Below, in pieces: positions 27,401-42,400 of a stretch of DNA of 64,000 nucleotides. The stretch lies in contig CM039187.1 in assembly GCA_008360975.2 (NCBI GenBank), positions 17,253,094-17,317,093 on the forward strand. Reading direction: 5' to 3'. The DNA comes from Lichenostomus cassidix. Its lineage: Eukaryota > Chordata > Aves > Passeriformes > Meliphagidae. Numbering within the stretch: the first letter of the stretch is position 1; each line of letters starts with the position of its first letter. A program made the translations under genes and the position numbers. Below the pieces are notes generated by a model that made no database searches, was not told the DNA's origin, and saw only the letters and a program-made list of their open reading frames with translations.

Positions 27401-30400
27401 CCTGAAAATATGGCTTCTGTTCCTGTTTCAAAAATGTTTTTTAACATTGTGCTCACACTGCCCAATCTGTTACTCTCCACAGATGAAAAGTAACCCACGA
27501 GTAGAAGAAAGTTAAGGAATGGGAAAAGAAGCCCCCCAAAAAAATCACTGAAGGTACACCGCCAAGACAAAGTCACAAACTTTTCTCTAGGAAATGGATT
27601 AGAAGCTAGAGAAAACTTAAGACGAAGGAAAATTGTGACCTCTTTGGCAATCAGCCGACCATCCACTTCATTATAAGAGCTCTTTATATCTTGGACTGTA
27701 GTGATAGATGAGCATACGGCATTGATTCCAAAAGAAATCTTCTCTTCTGCCACCAGAGGTGCAATATTATGATCACTGTATTGGTCCTCACCTAAAACAA
27801 AAGAAACAATGAATATGTGAAGGAACTTTGCTTGTTCAATATGCAAGACAGAGGGGCAGGTGAAAAATACCTGGAGGAAAATTATGTTTAGGAAATAATT
27901 TTACTTTGTCTCAACTATAATCATAAAAAAGCATTCACCCTTTGTAACACAGTCCATGGCAACTTGCATCACCAGCAGATGTGCTTGGCTGTGTCCTCTG
28001 GCTCCTGCTTTGCCTAGATTCTGCATCCTCTCATAACATCTCATGAAGCTGAGAAAAGTCCAGAATAAACCTCTCTCACTGTCCACACAATATAAACAAG
28101 CTTTCTGTACATAGAAAACATTTCAGAGGCCTCTGTGTTACTGGGAGGTTTATCAGGGGTACCAGGAATAAAGATTAATGTGGAAGAAGGACAGAGGCAG
28201 AAGTTCAGAGCTGCCAACTCACAATATTTGGGAAGTTTATAAAAAGTACCAGGTTCAGCAGTTTAACTGCTATACGAAATTCTAATATGCATTTCTTTAA
28301 AGAATTTTCTATTCCTGCTCACACTTGGAAAAACTGTATGTACCTTTACTAAAAAGAAGTCAGTTTTGTATTTTTGACAATTTCATGGACCTAGAAAACA
28401 GCTGACTTTCTAAACTGTTTACTAGTGCTAGTGACACAGCCTTTTTTAGGCAAAAAAGTAGTTCATACACCACATGAAGGTTAACCATACATAAAGGCCC
28501 CAAGACTGTGTCACTTGGTCTTAGGACTAATCCTTTGCACAACTGCAGCTGATTAGAGAGAATGGTGAGACAGGACACAACACTGCCAAAAATTCCCACT
28601 GCTGTTTGCAACAAGGTCATAAATCCATTTTAAGGAAAAAAACATAGTATTTGAGGGGGTTGGAGTAGAGTTGTTTCAAATTCAAAATTTCCATTTGACC
28701 AAGTTCCTTTGGGTGTTTTGATGGAATAGGGAGAGTACAGGGAGAGTGAGTGAGATAATTTCACAATTATGAGATCACATCTTATATGTTGCTCTTTGAT
28801 TTCCCTGCAACAGGGCATCCCTAGAATCAGATAGATGGCCACAATCCATGATTAGAGTCCATCTGGGAAGAGGTGTGCAGAAAACAAGCTGCCAATACTT
28901 CATAAAAACTCAATGATTCAAAAAATCGAATCCTTCTGACTTCTACAGGTAACGTTTTTATTTCAGAGATGTACTTCGACACCATTTGTTTTTCAACAAC
29001 CCCTTCCCACGCTTGACTTGCTGATTTCTGTGTGTAGATACACAGCTTTCTGAAGGAGTACTCAGCCAGTTTTTTCTCATTGTTTTAGGCTGGAGCATCA
29101 CCAATAAAGATTATTTTGCTTTTTTCAAACAAGAAATGACCATACCATTTCATCCCAAGCCTGTAGCACAGAGGTGAACACTTGTTGAACAAACAGTAAT
29201 CAATAACTGAAATGTTTTGTCTGTCTGTTTTGTCTGTCTGTTTAATAATTGAAGCTAACAACATACTTTAGTTAAAAAGCCTCTTCATTAAATGGAATGT
29301 AACTTACTCCCCTACTCCTCTCTCCCCTACACTCTCTCCGACTCTGCAGGCATTTACAATTAAACTCCATACTTATTTTTCTGCCTTTTCTTTTTTCCCT
29401 GTTAGCTCTGTTAATGCAGAATGTCTCAGTTAAACCTTCTGCTTTAATGTTTGTACAGCAGAAATCACAATTTTGCAACTCAGGACACGTTATCCCTCTT
29501 TGCTCCTCTTCTGTCTCTGCTGCTTGATTCCTGTCCTTCTTTCCAATTCACAGTATGTTACAAGATCCTCATGTATCTTACTACAGTCTTGTACAACATT
29601 TAGTAATGTAATTTTCCAGGCTTTTAGAGTGAACTCTAGACAGAGTTGGAACATTAACAGCAGATTATAAGAATAAAAAGAACAATGCCCTGACAAACAA
29701 ATAGTGGTGGTATGAGAATTATCACATACCTTGAAGTTGTACTGCTTGGAAATTGCTACAATATTGAGGGCCAAGCTTAATAATAACTTCTATGGTTTCC
29801 ACAGAAATGACTTCTTCAAACAAGTATGTAGGACCAATGCGCCACGTCAAGGAGGACTTCTGTTTCCAAATCCGAGGAGTAGCTATGTACCCATAGACAT
29901 CAATAAAGGAAGAGGGTTCCATGGAAATACAGCTACCTGGTAAAGGCTGGAGATATTGCATCTGCAACAGAGAAGGAATTCACCGAGGGGATCCAATACA
30001 CTCAAGGTGCCCTGGAGTCTTGTCCCTGTAAGGTACTGCCTGCCACCCCTTTGTTCATGGAAGTCTCAGCTGTGCAACACAAGTGTATTGGGTCTGGCTG
30101 AGCTGGAGCTCATTTTCCCACAGCAGCCTTCACAGTGCTGTGCTTTGCACTGGGATGTAGAAAGGGCTTGATAACACACCAGTGTTTTGGCATTACTGAG
30201 CATAGCTGGCACAGCATCAGCACTGTCTCTCCAACATTCCCCCCATCAACGGGCTGGGAGTGGGCAAGATCCTGGGAGGGTACACAACTAGTCCAGCTGA
30301 CTCAAATTAATGACAGTGATATTCCATACCATAAAATGTCAACTCAGACTTAAAAGCTAAAGGAAGGTGGAGGAAGGGAGGGAGTTCATTATTTACAATG

Positions 30401-33400
30401 CTTGTCTCCTATAGCAGCCGCTCCATGTTCCTGCTTCCTGGGAAGTTGCTGAACAGCACTTACTGATGGGAAGTGGAGAATGAACATATTTTTTCCCTCT
30501 TTGCTTATGCATGTGGAAACTTGCACTTCTGCTTTAGTAAACTGCCTAATCTCAATTTATGAGTAATTTTTCATCTTACATTCTCTCCTCTGCCCAACTG
30601 GGAAGGGGAGTGATAGAGCTGCTTGGTGGGCACCTGGCATCCAGCCAAGGCCAACCCACCAGAACAACTATCAACTGCTGTTTAGAAATTGGACTTTGAG
30701 AAATACTGTAAACATAAGCATTTTGTAATGTTTAAGCCTAATTTTTGTTCCAAAAACACAGTCAAAAGGATTCCAAGTATTAGGAAAGAAAAACCCTGCC
30801 TTGACTCCAGACTCATTTTTCCGTTTCTAAACTCCATAACTCAGACTGTGACTTGCAACACAGAAAGACAATTTACAGATCACACTTTGTACTGGCACCT
30901 AGTGAATTAACAGTTTTTGAAGAGTGTAGATTGACCAATTGTATCAGTAAGCTTGAGTGGAGCTAACATTATTTAGGAAACAGGGCCATTTATTTTTGAT
31001 ACCAAAATAATGATTTTGCCTCCTAAAGTGAGTCTATTATTTTATTTAACTCTAGAAAGCTCTAACAGGAAGTAGTTGGAATTTTTTAGTAGAGAGAAAC
31101 TATATTGTACTTTGGGGCTTAGCCCTGTCTTCAACAATTTGCTGTTAGGATGGGAGACTCCTAGCATTTACTGATCTCTGATTATGGAAATTTAGATGAC
31201 AGGGCTGGTCAATATTAAGAAGCAGGAGTGTGACATTTAAGTGAATAAATATTAGACTTTATACAACGCAGTAACACAACACCACCACCCCCAGCTCCAC
31301 CAACTAAAAACTGCCTTTGGTATTGTTAACAACCTTTGTCCATTTCTGACTTCTTAGACAATCTTTTCTTCACTGTACATATCAAGATGAAGGCTTTCAT
31401 TAAGTCAGTGACCCCAACACTGGGACAATCTTGTGTTTAGAAAAGGATTCTTTTATTTATATGAGCTGTTTCACTGAATGTTAAACACACTTGCTGAGAA
31501 TTCTTTAATCAATTGCAATTTTTAGGCCTAGTTTTATTGATGACTTTCAGTTTCATTTGAAGGAAGTGAAATTAAATTAAATTTTCATTCTTGAAACGGA
31601 TATAGGTCCCAAAAGGCATTTATAAGACAGATCATTTTTCTCAAGTATGGGAAAGAGAATATTTGGAATTAAACAGGTTGCATTTACAGGGGAAGTATAA
31701 AACACACAAATGAGCTTTGCATGTGCTGAGATTGAATTGAAATATGGGAACAAAAAGGAAAAGACCAAGGTTAAAAGTTTCAATTAATAACAGGATTCTA
31801 TTCAAAAAGAAAACAAAAAAACACAACAACCAGAGATACAATAGAAAGAATAGGCTGCATTTTCAACACTGTGTTCAAAATCCAAAAATCAGATCTCTGA
31901 AATGAGATTAGCTGCAAAACCAGGAGGATGATATTAATAATATAAACCGGGGGCTATTCTCATTTATCTCATAAATTATGAGCCCTTCAGGTACATTTGG
32001 ATTACTTTTGACTGATATTTCATGGAACCTGAGAACTGACTGCTGCGCAGCAAAAATCACAAGAAATGGCACATTGTGGGAAATAAGCAGTACACCAATA
32101 TTTGCAAAGAGCTCATGAATTGATGTCATCTCACACACTGGACAGCTAGCCCAGAGGAACACCCATCTATTCCTGAATGCTTAGCGTGCCAGTGAGGATA
32201 AAGACCACTGGCTGATTGTTCAGTGGGTGTAAGAGGAAGAGGACAGCTTGAAGCATGCCCAAGTAAGATGCTTGAGGAAATTCCTCCCATCTTTGGATTC
32301 TTGCAAGCAGCTGGCCAGTCACAGCAGCTTATTTCTCTGTGACCTTTCCACTTTTCAAGAGTTTTCTTAAAAAGAAAAACTGAAGACTCCCTACATAACT
32401 CATCGCCTTTGCAGGTTTTTAGCCTAAATCCAAGTCATCTTTGGTTTAGGGCTCTCTAGTCACACCTTAATGTGAAGTAATTTTTATAGCTGGCAAGTTC
32501 TGCAAATCTTGAGTTTAAACTGATAGATCCTGTAAATCACTAGTGAATTCAGAAAATTTTGGCCTAAGGGTATAACTGAATTTCAGCAACATAATCCTGA
32601 GCTACCTGCAACCAAGTTAGCCCCATCTATGGAGGAGCATCATCACTCAAATTGCCCTGGTTATCTACATGCTGAAGGGGGAGGGGGGGAGCTAGTTCAA
32701 AGCATCAGTATAAGCTGAGGAGATACTTCTGAAAAGCAGCACAAATACACCCTTTTTGTATGGATTTCTGACTCCACTCACACCCAGCACAGTGGCACGT
32801 GTTACATGTGCAAATCACCATGCTTTGAGTTTCTCAGATTAATACTGAAAAGTCATGGTTAGGTGCATTGGGAGATGAAAGTGAAAAGCAATGCAAGGCA
32901 AATGTCAGGCACGAGATCTATGCAGAGAGCCTTTACCTTTGCAGAGCCAAGCATCTGACCATTTATATAAGCTGACACAATGCAGGTCTTCTTTGCCTCC
33001 TTAGCAACTGTCACTGTGAGATGATGCCACTGGCCAGTGACCAGTAGTTTACCACAGCCAAACTGGACTTGCCCTGGAAATGGGGAGGGATTTAGAACCT
33101 CACCCTCAGGTTCCATAATATCTGTAACAGCAAAAACAGGAGTAAATCAATAGAAAGTTTCTCACCTTCACCTGCCCCTGGAGCACAGCTTTCAAATGTG
33201 ACAGAAAGAACATGACATGCTGTGCATAGAGTGGGATTTGATGCTGCAATGCTCAATGTCTTTAAAGCATTGCCCAAGGTCTGTTATCAGGACCTACAAC
33301 TTGCACAATTCTCAAGGTCCTCCAGCATACAATGTGCCACCTTCCAAATAACACCTGCTATCGGCCTTGATGCTGCAAAACTAGACTGAACTAGGACAAA

Positions 33401-36400
33401 CCAAACACATTCACTAAGAGAAGAACCACTCAGTATATTCACAGTTAGCTGACACAGAGAAAAAAATCCTAGCAAATCTGTGAGATGATGAAAGTCTCTG
33501 TATTAATTTGTAGGTTTTATGAAAAAAGGCAAGCTGGAATTTTTATCATTTTCTAAGGCAATCCAATCACTCACACAATGTCAGCTGTGCACGAGAAAGT
33601 CCCAGCTACTGTCTTCACTCCATTCCCAACCTCCTCTGTAATATTCAATCAAATTTATATTTGAAGTACCTACTCTACTCAATACGCAAAAAGATATAAA
33701 TATCAACAGGGAACAATATTAACAGACTGGCATAATAGAAAACACTCTGAAAGTGAGGAGGGGAAATTATTTGTTTCATTAGGAAGCTATATCACTCCCC
33801 AAATCCTCAGTCCTACTCTCCAAACTTGCCTAGTGTCACACAGAACAGACAGGGACCAGCTGGTTCAAGCCCAGTCTCCACAACTGCACACCACAATGTA
33901 AGTGACACTCAAAAATTTTCCATTGAATATTGCAGTAATTCACAATGCCTACAGCAAATATAAAAATTAAACCTGGCCAAGAATTAAAATCACGACTGGA
34001 TGCAAGAGGAAAACTGAAATCTCATTCATATCCTGGGTACTTCAAAGGAGAGGAAATTCATTAATGAAAAATTCCAGATAATAAGAGGACACAGCACTGC
34101 AGCTTGACTGAAAAGAGCCTTACCAAGTGGCTGGAACTCCACTTCTTCTGTAGAGATGACCAAAGAAAAGTCCTGTGGAAAGAAGCTTACAGAAAAGCAA
34201 ACAAATTCTTGCTCTGTTCTTGACATGTGCCTCACGACCGTAAGGAAGCGGAGTGGGTGGCTGTTGTGCATCAAACCAAACTTGCTAACCAGGAACCAGC
34301 AGGAGAGTGTCAGGCCACTTGAGGGAGGGAATATTCTGGTGCCTGTGGACAGGAAACCAAAAAGCAGTAGGGAAATTATTTTCCTTGTGCAGCCATTAGC
34401 AAACTGCTTTCTGTTTCATTTGTAGTCCATACCATAGAAAAACCAACATTAGATTACAACATTAGTTTAATTTCTATTCTATTAGATTTCATTGCCTGTA
34501 TTCAGTATCACAGATTGCACATATAAGTCTGTGCACATGTATAAACAATCTAAAGCTGACTGATGAGAAATGACTACTAGATCTCCATGCCATGGAGATC
34601 ACGAATTAGAAATCTCTGAGCCAGAAACAAGTTTACAAATTTCACAAAAATTCAGGAAGCAAAAGGTACAGCCATTTCACAGGCCACACAACAGAGGGTT
34701 TTGTTGCATAGGAGAGTCTCATTAAGTGACAGTTTCTATTCCTTCCATGGGAGATTACCCCAAAATGTGGTGACTCTTAGTTGTTAAGACTGTTTTCTTA
34801 GCAGCCTGCTTTAAATTTGTATTGCTAATGTTAATTCATGACACTATTAAGCTGCACCAATTCTGCATTTTGCTGAGCAGTACCAGTTATACAGTTCAGA
34901 GCTGGCCTGGGACACAGAGACAGAAATATTTTTAAATAAACAGCTTATTTATTACAACTGTTGAATGCTTTCATTGGCCTGAAAAATCAGTGGTCCCAGC
35001 AAGTTGTAGGTGAGTTAAAGTGCTTACCCATGCCAATCCCTCCCGAGACAGATTGGTCTGCACTGGATCCCATGACAGTGGCCAAGGTTGGGAAGTATAA
35101 ACACCTACAAATGCAAGCAACCATCCATTCATCATGAACAAAATCATCCCAAAGGTTAGGAGTGACTTCTGGTATCACAGAATCATAGTTGCAAGGCAGA
35201 CAGTAGGCTGTCAGCAATAAGACAGCAACAAAACATGTTAGCAACATTGCTGAAATTCCTTTCAGCAAAAGAGTACATAGACAGAATGAGATGAAGAGAG
35301 AAGTGAACAGTTACTGTGTCCAGAGTTAAGGCTTGGAGACCCCAGAGTAACTAAAATAAAAGCAAGAGCAGCAATACCCGTAGCCTTCCATGGACATGTC
35401 AAACTCCACAAATGATGGAGCTAAAGCAGTGCTGCGTAGCTGGAAGTTTCGAGGTGATGTCATGGAGATGAGACTCATGGCAGTCTGGAGTGCAGATCCC
35501 TTAGACACCCAAGGAGAGCTCCTGACAGGCACAGCTGTCTGAGGATCAGTTTTACTGTCCACCACACCCTCTTCTGAACCTGAAAGATGAACACAGTGCC
35601 TAACCAGATCAATGTCTGCAAGTCTTTTTCCAGTCACAGGTGTTGCCCATATTCTGTTAATCACTGCTAGAATGGCACTGCATGCTCTTGAAATTACACA
35701 TCCTCAGCAGCCTCTAGAAAACCTCAGCAATATAAAAAAAAATTGCACTAAAGGCCTTTCAAAATGGGAGGCTGGCAGAGGAGATGAGCTTACAAAAATT
35801 ATAGCCATATTTTCTTCCCACACATCTTCAGGCAGCTCCAGAATTCACTCCTGTTAAAAAAATTTCCCCAACCCATTGGTTCAATTTTTCATATACACAG
35901 ACCATTTAACTCTGCTGTAACAGAATAGTTACAGGCAACTTGTGGGAGAGGATTTGGAGAATGACTGCAAAGAACGTAAAACCCAAATACAATCCATACT
36001 GTATCAGGTGTCCCAGGCACGAGACTAGTTTAACCACCAAATACTACTGTACTGTAGCCTTTCACCTATAAAATACATTAGAGCAGAGAAAGGACTTGGA
36101 TAGAAAATAGCCTGTATAAGCAAGGCAGACTACAAAAAGCAGTGCTCTTTATTCCCATCCTCATTCTGTTTCTAGCTATAAATCACAGGAAAAACATGCA
36201 GCAAACCAAGCAGACACTCCCCTTGTTTTGTAGAATATTAGTATTTTTATAGATTGCTTCGATGTCTGATCCAGAAAAATCTGAATCTATAATCAACATC
36301 TAACTTGAGGAAAGATATTATCATTTGATCTCTGCTAGTCATTAGATAAGCTCTCAGTGTTGGCCAAGTACCACCCAATCTGGGCAATACCCAGTGAAAA

Positions 36401-39400
36401 ACTTCCAGGCACACTCCACCTTCACTGTAACTCTCTTGGTGCAATCTACTCAACAGCAGTTTCCTGTCATGTCAGGGACATCTCTAACTCAGCCACTGTA
36501 TCAGCAACAGGCTGCTCATTGTGGGCTTACCTGCATTAGCTGAATCACTCCCCTGACATGAAAGGACCTTGGCCTTGTTTGCACTGGGCCTGGAAGGTAG
36601 CAATGGGGAATCTCGCAACCATAGAAATTGCCTAACATGGAAAAAAAAAAAAAGATGAAAGCAATTTAAAAAAAGGAAGACAATGAAGCCAGACACTTTG
36701 GAGTCACAGCAACCATGCAAATAGAGCTTAGACCTCTAGAGAAAGACTTTTTTATTGAACACCAAATTTTAAAGACATCCCAAATAGAACAGAAGAAATG
36801 TTTTCCATTGTAGCAGCACAAATATTTGGTTTGCTTTACATTTCCTTTCAAGGTTTTCCTGTTGAAAAAAATCAAAGATTTCTTTTCTTCATCAATATTT
36901 GTGAATAACCCTAATTTCTCAGAAAAAAAATCTATGGGTTGGGGTTTTTTACTGGTTTTTTTTAGAAATTCTATTCCATATTTGAATGAAAGAAATACAG
37001 TCTTCCACTGAATATTCAAATTTATCTACACTGATACCTGTTAGGTACTGTCATATCTAGCACTTGTTAGCACTAATGAAAAATGTACAACCTCAAACTA
37101 GAAACAGTGACTGAGAAAGAAGACTACATTTTTTATTTCTGCATCTGTCATTGACATGGATGTGAGATATGATAAAGTAATTTTTACTCTGCAGAAAATA
37201 GCTTCTCCATATGAATACCAGGGGAGAATAACTCCAATTGTTTTGCAATGACTTAATTAGTTCACTCATAAATGGCTTTACAACCCCTGCAGAGATGATG
37301 CAGCAGAACAGACTCATACCATTGTATGAGGAGTCATTTAAGCATATATCCTGCAATCAATGAGAAAGGAGTATTAACTGGGACTTGAAAGAAAAGGCTG
37401 AGTCTTGCTGAATTAGAGCACTATGTGAAACATCTAATTATTATATAAACTTTGCAAAAAAACAAAATGGCACCACTAAAGCAAATTGGTTCCATTAGAT
37501 AAAATCCAATACCTTAACACGTGTGGCTCAATAGCCTGTGATGCAAGCTTCTCAAACACCCTAGTGAGGGGCAGATGCAGGGGATGACTCTCATTGCAGA
37601 AAGCATCTTGACAGGAGGTTATGATGGTGCTCAGCAAACCAGATTCACACATCACCTGACGACTCTTCTCTGACTTTACCAGGGACTGGATACGATCAAC
37701 CAGAGCACACTGGATTTCCTGGGAAAGCTGAAATGGACACAGAAGTAAAGTCAGAGGGCTGGAACTAAACTGTATATGGCAACTGATTTATTTTATTTTA
37801 ATTTGTTTTTCAGTTGTCAAATCCCTGAGTGTAAACATCTGGTCCAGAAAAGAAGCCCCTAAGGCAAGAGGCTCAAGCAGAACTGCATGGCTGTTCTATC
37901 AAGCTCTGCACTTAAACAGTGTGCATATATTCATCTGAGCAGCTGCTTGGCCATCCACAGCTCAGCCTTCCTGCCTTGACACTACGGTAGTGAAGGAAGA
38001 GAGCAACCAGCTGTCATTCAAAACAAGGGACTACCACCAAGGGCAGGTCATTAGGCATAAGCTCCAAGACCAACACAGGAACTCAGAATCTATTTAACAT
38101 GAAATCTGGGGAGAGCCACACTGACACAATCTACTTTTAATTTCAAAACCACTGTTCTTAAACAAAATTGTACCTAGCAATGTCATGAAACAGTTAATTT
38201 TAAACACTTCTCTACATGTTTTGCGGAATTGAAGCTTTACTTAATTATTGCTTCTTTATGATCTTAATTCTCATAAATTATTTTTAGAGCAATTTGTTCC
38301 CAATTAGGAATGGACTGTACCCAATTAACCTAACTAGATTTCACATAAAAGTAACTGGATCACATATTTAAACACAAATCTTACAAAGATGAATTATTCC
38401 CTATTTCCAAGAGCTTTCAAGCTTTCTCATATGCTCTTCTAGGAAATAGATATGCAAACTTCTAAAGAAAAGGACAACAATGGCAACAGACACACAAATT
38501 AAGGCAATGAGATTTAATTTTGTAACATGAATGAGAAGTAACTGGATTCAGAATAAGCTTATTAAGTGTAAAGAGGAATTGAGCTTTTTTGCATTCAAAC
38601 TGACAAAGTCAGTACAGGACAATTTCAAAGCCAACAAGTAGTTTGTTTTCAAAGTGTCCCCCACTGCAACACTTAGAAAATAATACATCCATTGCATCAT
38701 ATAAATTGCTTTTGCAAATTCAACTACCATTTTTCATATTTGAAGGACAATTTCTTTGGATAACATTTTCTTCTCTCTGAAGGACTATTCATTGCCAGGG
38801 ACATAAGTTTCACTGTGCATTGCATAACACCTAGAAATCATCCACCAGACTAAACTACAATATTACAGTGTTTTACTCCATTTCTGACTATATGCAGGAA
38901 AGTATGTGTAAAACTACTGCTACACAGAGAATGACACAGTTCTTGACTAAGTGAAGCAACTGGTTTATTCCAAAATAAATCCAATAAAAAGCATAATGGC
39001 GTACAGAAAGAATTGATTGTTTTCATTAGCCTAGCAGCTCTGTCAATACTAATGTTGCCTTGTTTTGAATAAAATGTGCTGTTTTCATGGATCTTTGTTC
39101 CAGTAAAATGAGATTTTAGCGGAAATATTAAAGGTGGCCAGGAAATCATGATGTGTATTTCTGTATCATGGATTGATTTTCCTAACACTTATTACTTGCA
39201 CCATGAATCAGGATATTGAAGGTGCAGTTAGAATGTAGTTGAGCTCTGTCTCAGATTAGAGTCTTAAGGGCAAAATGTCACCTAGCAATTTGCCCAATCT
39301 GCTTAAGTAGTTTCCAGATTCTTTCTCCTAAGACCCCAAAATTTCAAAATTTGGTAGGTGAATTTAATTCACTGTTATTCATCTTCAAAAATATTATGCA

Positions 39401-42400
39401 ATATTCAAGAATAAGCAAAGATTATGAGCCTTGGTCACTGTGCATTCATTTCAAAAGGTTGCAATTTCCTTATATTTAAGAACACAGCAATAATTCTGTG
39501 CGCAGAAATATTGAAAAATATTACTTTTTTAACATCTACAGTGAGAACAAGTCATTTAGGCTGAATTTAAAACAAGAATGAGGGTCTATTTAAAAGGTGC
39601 AAATTCCTTACAGATGGACAATGTTTTACTTTCACAGTAGTGACTATGACAGTACTGCATCATAGGAGAGACATGGAAGAAAACAAAAAAGAAAAATCCA
39701 TCTGTGGAAGTAATAATATTATTTAACAAAAGCATAAATAATTGACATGATTAATTCTGAGAATTTTTTTTTCTTTATTCACAAGAAAACTGCCAGGATG
39801 ATGGCACAGAACTGAATAATTCTTTAATTCTCTTCTCAAAAGTTCTTTCCTTTCCCTTACTCAGCCTTGTCAGATCTAGGAGATCTTCATATCTGACATT
39901 ACAAATGGGAAAGATTTGGCATAATACCCTGGAATCTTAACAACCGCAGTCTCAAAATTCCAGTCAAGGAAGAGATGCATCTCAGAGGAAACGTCTTTCT
40001 TTTTAAGGTAGAAAAACCCTGTGGATATCCTGGGCCATATATCTAAAGTGGATGCTAACCTGTCTCAATTTACTAAGAGTTTGAAACATGTGGAGTGCTG
40101 TCTTCCATCACTGAACAGACAACATATTAATAAAAGGAAAATCTATCTTGTATTTGATCAAACAACATGGAGTCTGATGGAAACTGGCTTAGTTCTAGTC
40201 ATAGACATGAACATGAGCAATGGCCTCTAAATACAGTTTACTGACTCAAAGACTGTTGACTGACTCAAAACTCTTGGTCAGTTCTAAAGTTTTGAGCAGG
40301 TTGTCATACCCATGACATTCTTTTTTATTTACCACACCTAGCAATGGCAGTAATATACATCCACAAATCTATTCTCCTCAGCTTTTAACTTTCATTCCAG
40401 ACAGTATAAGAAATGGCTAAACTTCAAAATCACCTGTTCTACTGTCTGCTATTGGATTTTCTATGCTGACAAGCTCAACATTACTTCAGCCCATCATTTT
40501 TTGGGTCTGACAAAGGTCATTAAGAAGTTGCAAAATTGGCAGGAAATTGGTATTATTTCTGAGGGTCAGAATTAAAGTACATTAATTTTATTGAGTTCCT
40601 GAGTTCCATTAATGTTTCTAGAAAAGCAGTGCTTTCTCGTTGCCAGTTCTGTGAAAGCAAAGGAATCACTCATGACCTGAACTGATTCTAAAGATTTTTC
40701 CAGATTACTCCTACCACCCAGGCCTAAAATATCCATCACCACACTAACACAAGCAGAACGAGATGAGTTACTGTCTCTTCTTCTGCACATTTGCTCCTAA
40801 AAAATGTACAATTTGACTCAGTCTTAAATACAGAGCAAGACGCCCCTTCAGACTTTATGAAAGTCTGCAGTACATCCACTAAAACATTATCTCTCATCTA
40901 GCTATCAAGCACTGTGGCACTAGAAAAAAAGAATAGTACCCTGTTTGGGACAGAATATATCTACCCAAAAATAATTATTTCAGTTATTTTTTTACCAAGC
41001 AGCTCCCCTTTACTAGCCTCTGAGGTTAAACATTTTGCATCACATCTTACCTGACTCCTGTGTTCTAAGTAGAATCTCCTTGCAGAAGGATTCATGCAGT
41101 CATATGTTATCATTAAAGGTATTAAAGTCCAGCCTTTTTTGTTTCTACCTGGCAGCATCAGTGAGCTTCCCAAGCTCTGAAATATTCTATTCATTCTCTC
41201 AATGATGTTAAAATAGAAATAGCCAGGAAAATTCTATTTTTTCTCTATCCTGTTTGTGGATTATTTTATGAGACTTCCTCAGGACATTTGTTAATGTCTA
41301 GCTAGAATTTGACCAAGGACCTTGCATAATAGTGGTCCAATTTTACCTTAGGCAATCATGTTTACAACAGCAATACTAAACAAACACTACCAGTAATAAT
41401 TTCTTGTTGACTAAGAAAAAAGGAGTGAGAGAAAAAAAGAAAATATGAGCATACTTAAATACATAACTGAAATTGCTGGAATTTGTGCTCTAGTCCTTCA
41501 TACTTTTAAGAACACTGCCATCTACTGAGGGTCTGAGAGGCTCTCTCTTATAGAGCTCAAGTCCTAGAGCCAACTCCAATTTCTTGATGACACTCTCATC
41601 CAATTAACTGTTCTACTTGTTTTTCAGAAATTAATTACTCTAATTAACAAAATATCACTAGCTGATGGCTTGATTCCAATAAACAGAGTTGGAATGTGCC
41701 AGCAGTTATTTTCCCCTTTCATAGCTCTGGCTGCACAACCTGGTTTTGTTTCAGTCCCTCCATATGTACTTTAACTGTATTCAAGTATTTTAGACCAAAT
41801 AGCCAATACAGTATAGTCAATATCTTTATTCAGAGTGGGTGTGTATATATATATGGAAGGTTTGACAAAGAAAAATACATTCTCAGCTGTACTGAAAGTT
41901 TATGGACCATTAGGTCCAAAGAGTCAGTCTGTTCTGGTTGCTAGGCCTATTGGCAATACTTTGAACAATTTTCAAGGCATTTCTATATTGTGCTTTTGTA
42001 ATATGTATTCTGGGTCCAAAATCCATGTACGGCATCAGACAGGTATAGAAATGCTTAGGCAAACTGACAGTCTTTGTTATTCTTACATCTGTTGACTCAA
42101 TGAAATTTGTGCTGTTCCTCGTGACAATGTTCTAGGTAAATTTTAGTACTGCCACATTTGCAAAGAATAAGCAATTCCTGGAAATAAAGCTACAAAAAAG
42201 TAGAAGACACTGTTTAGATGGCACTTCGATATGTTCAGACTCACCTGAGCATGTCCTTCTTTGTACAGCCTTGGCAACAACCTCACCATGACACAGACAG
42301 CACCTGGATGTACAATGGTGCAATCTCTCATTTCCAACCTGCAATACAAAGACACATCATAATTATCTTTAACAACAGTAAAAAAGGTCCAACAATGTTT

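Noticed and set aside
38850..39188. 112-codon minus frame in intron 12
   Set aside because: No WDFY4 similarity, no domain, and exons 12 and 13 join in phase without it.
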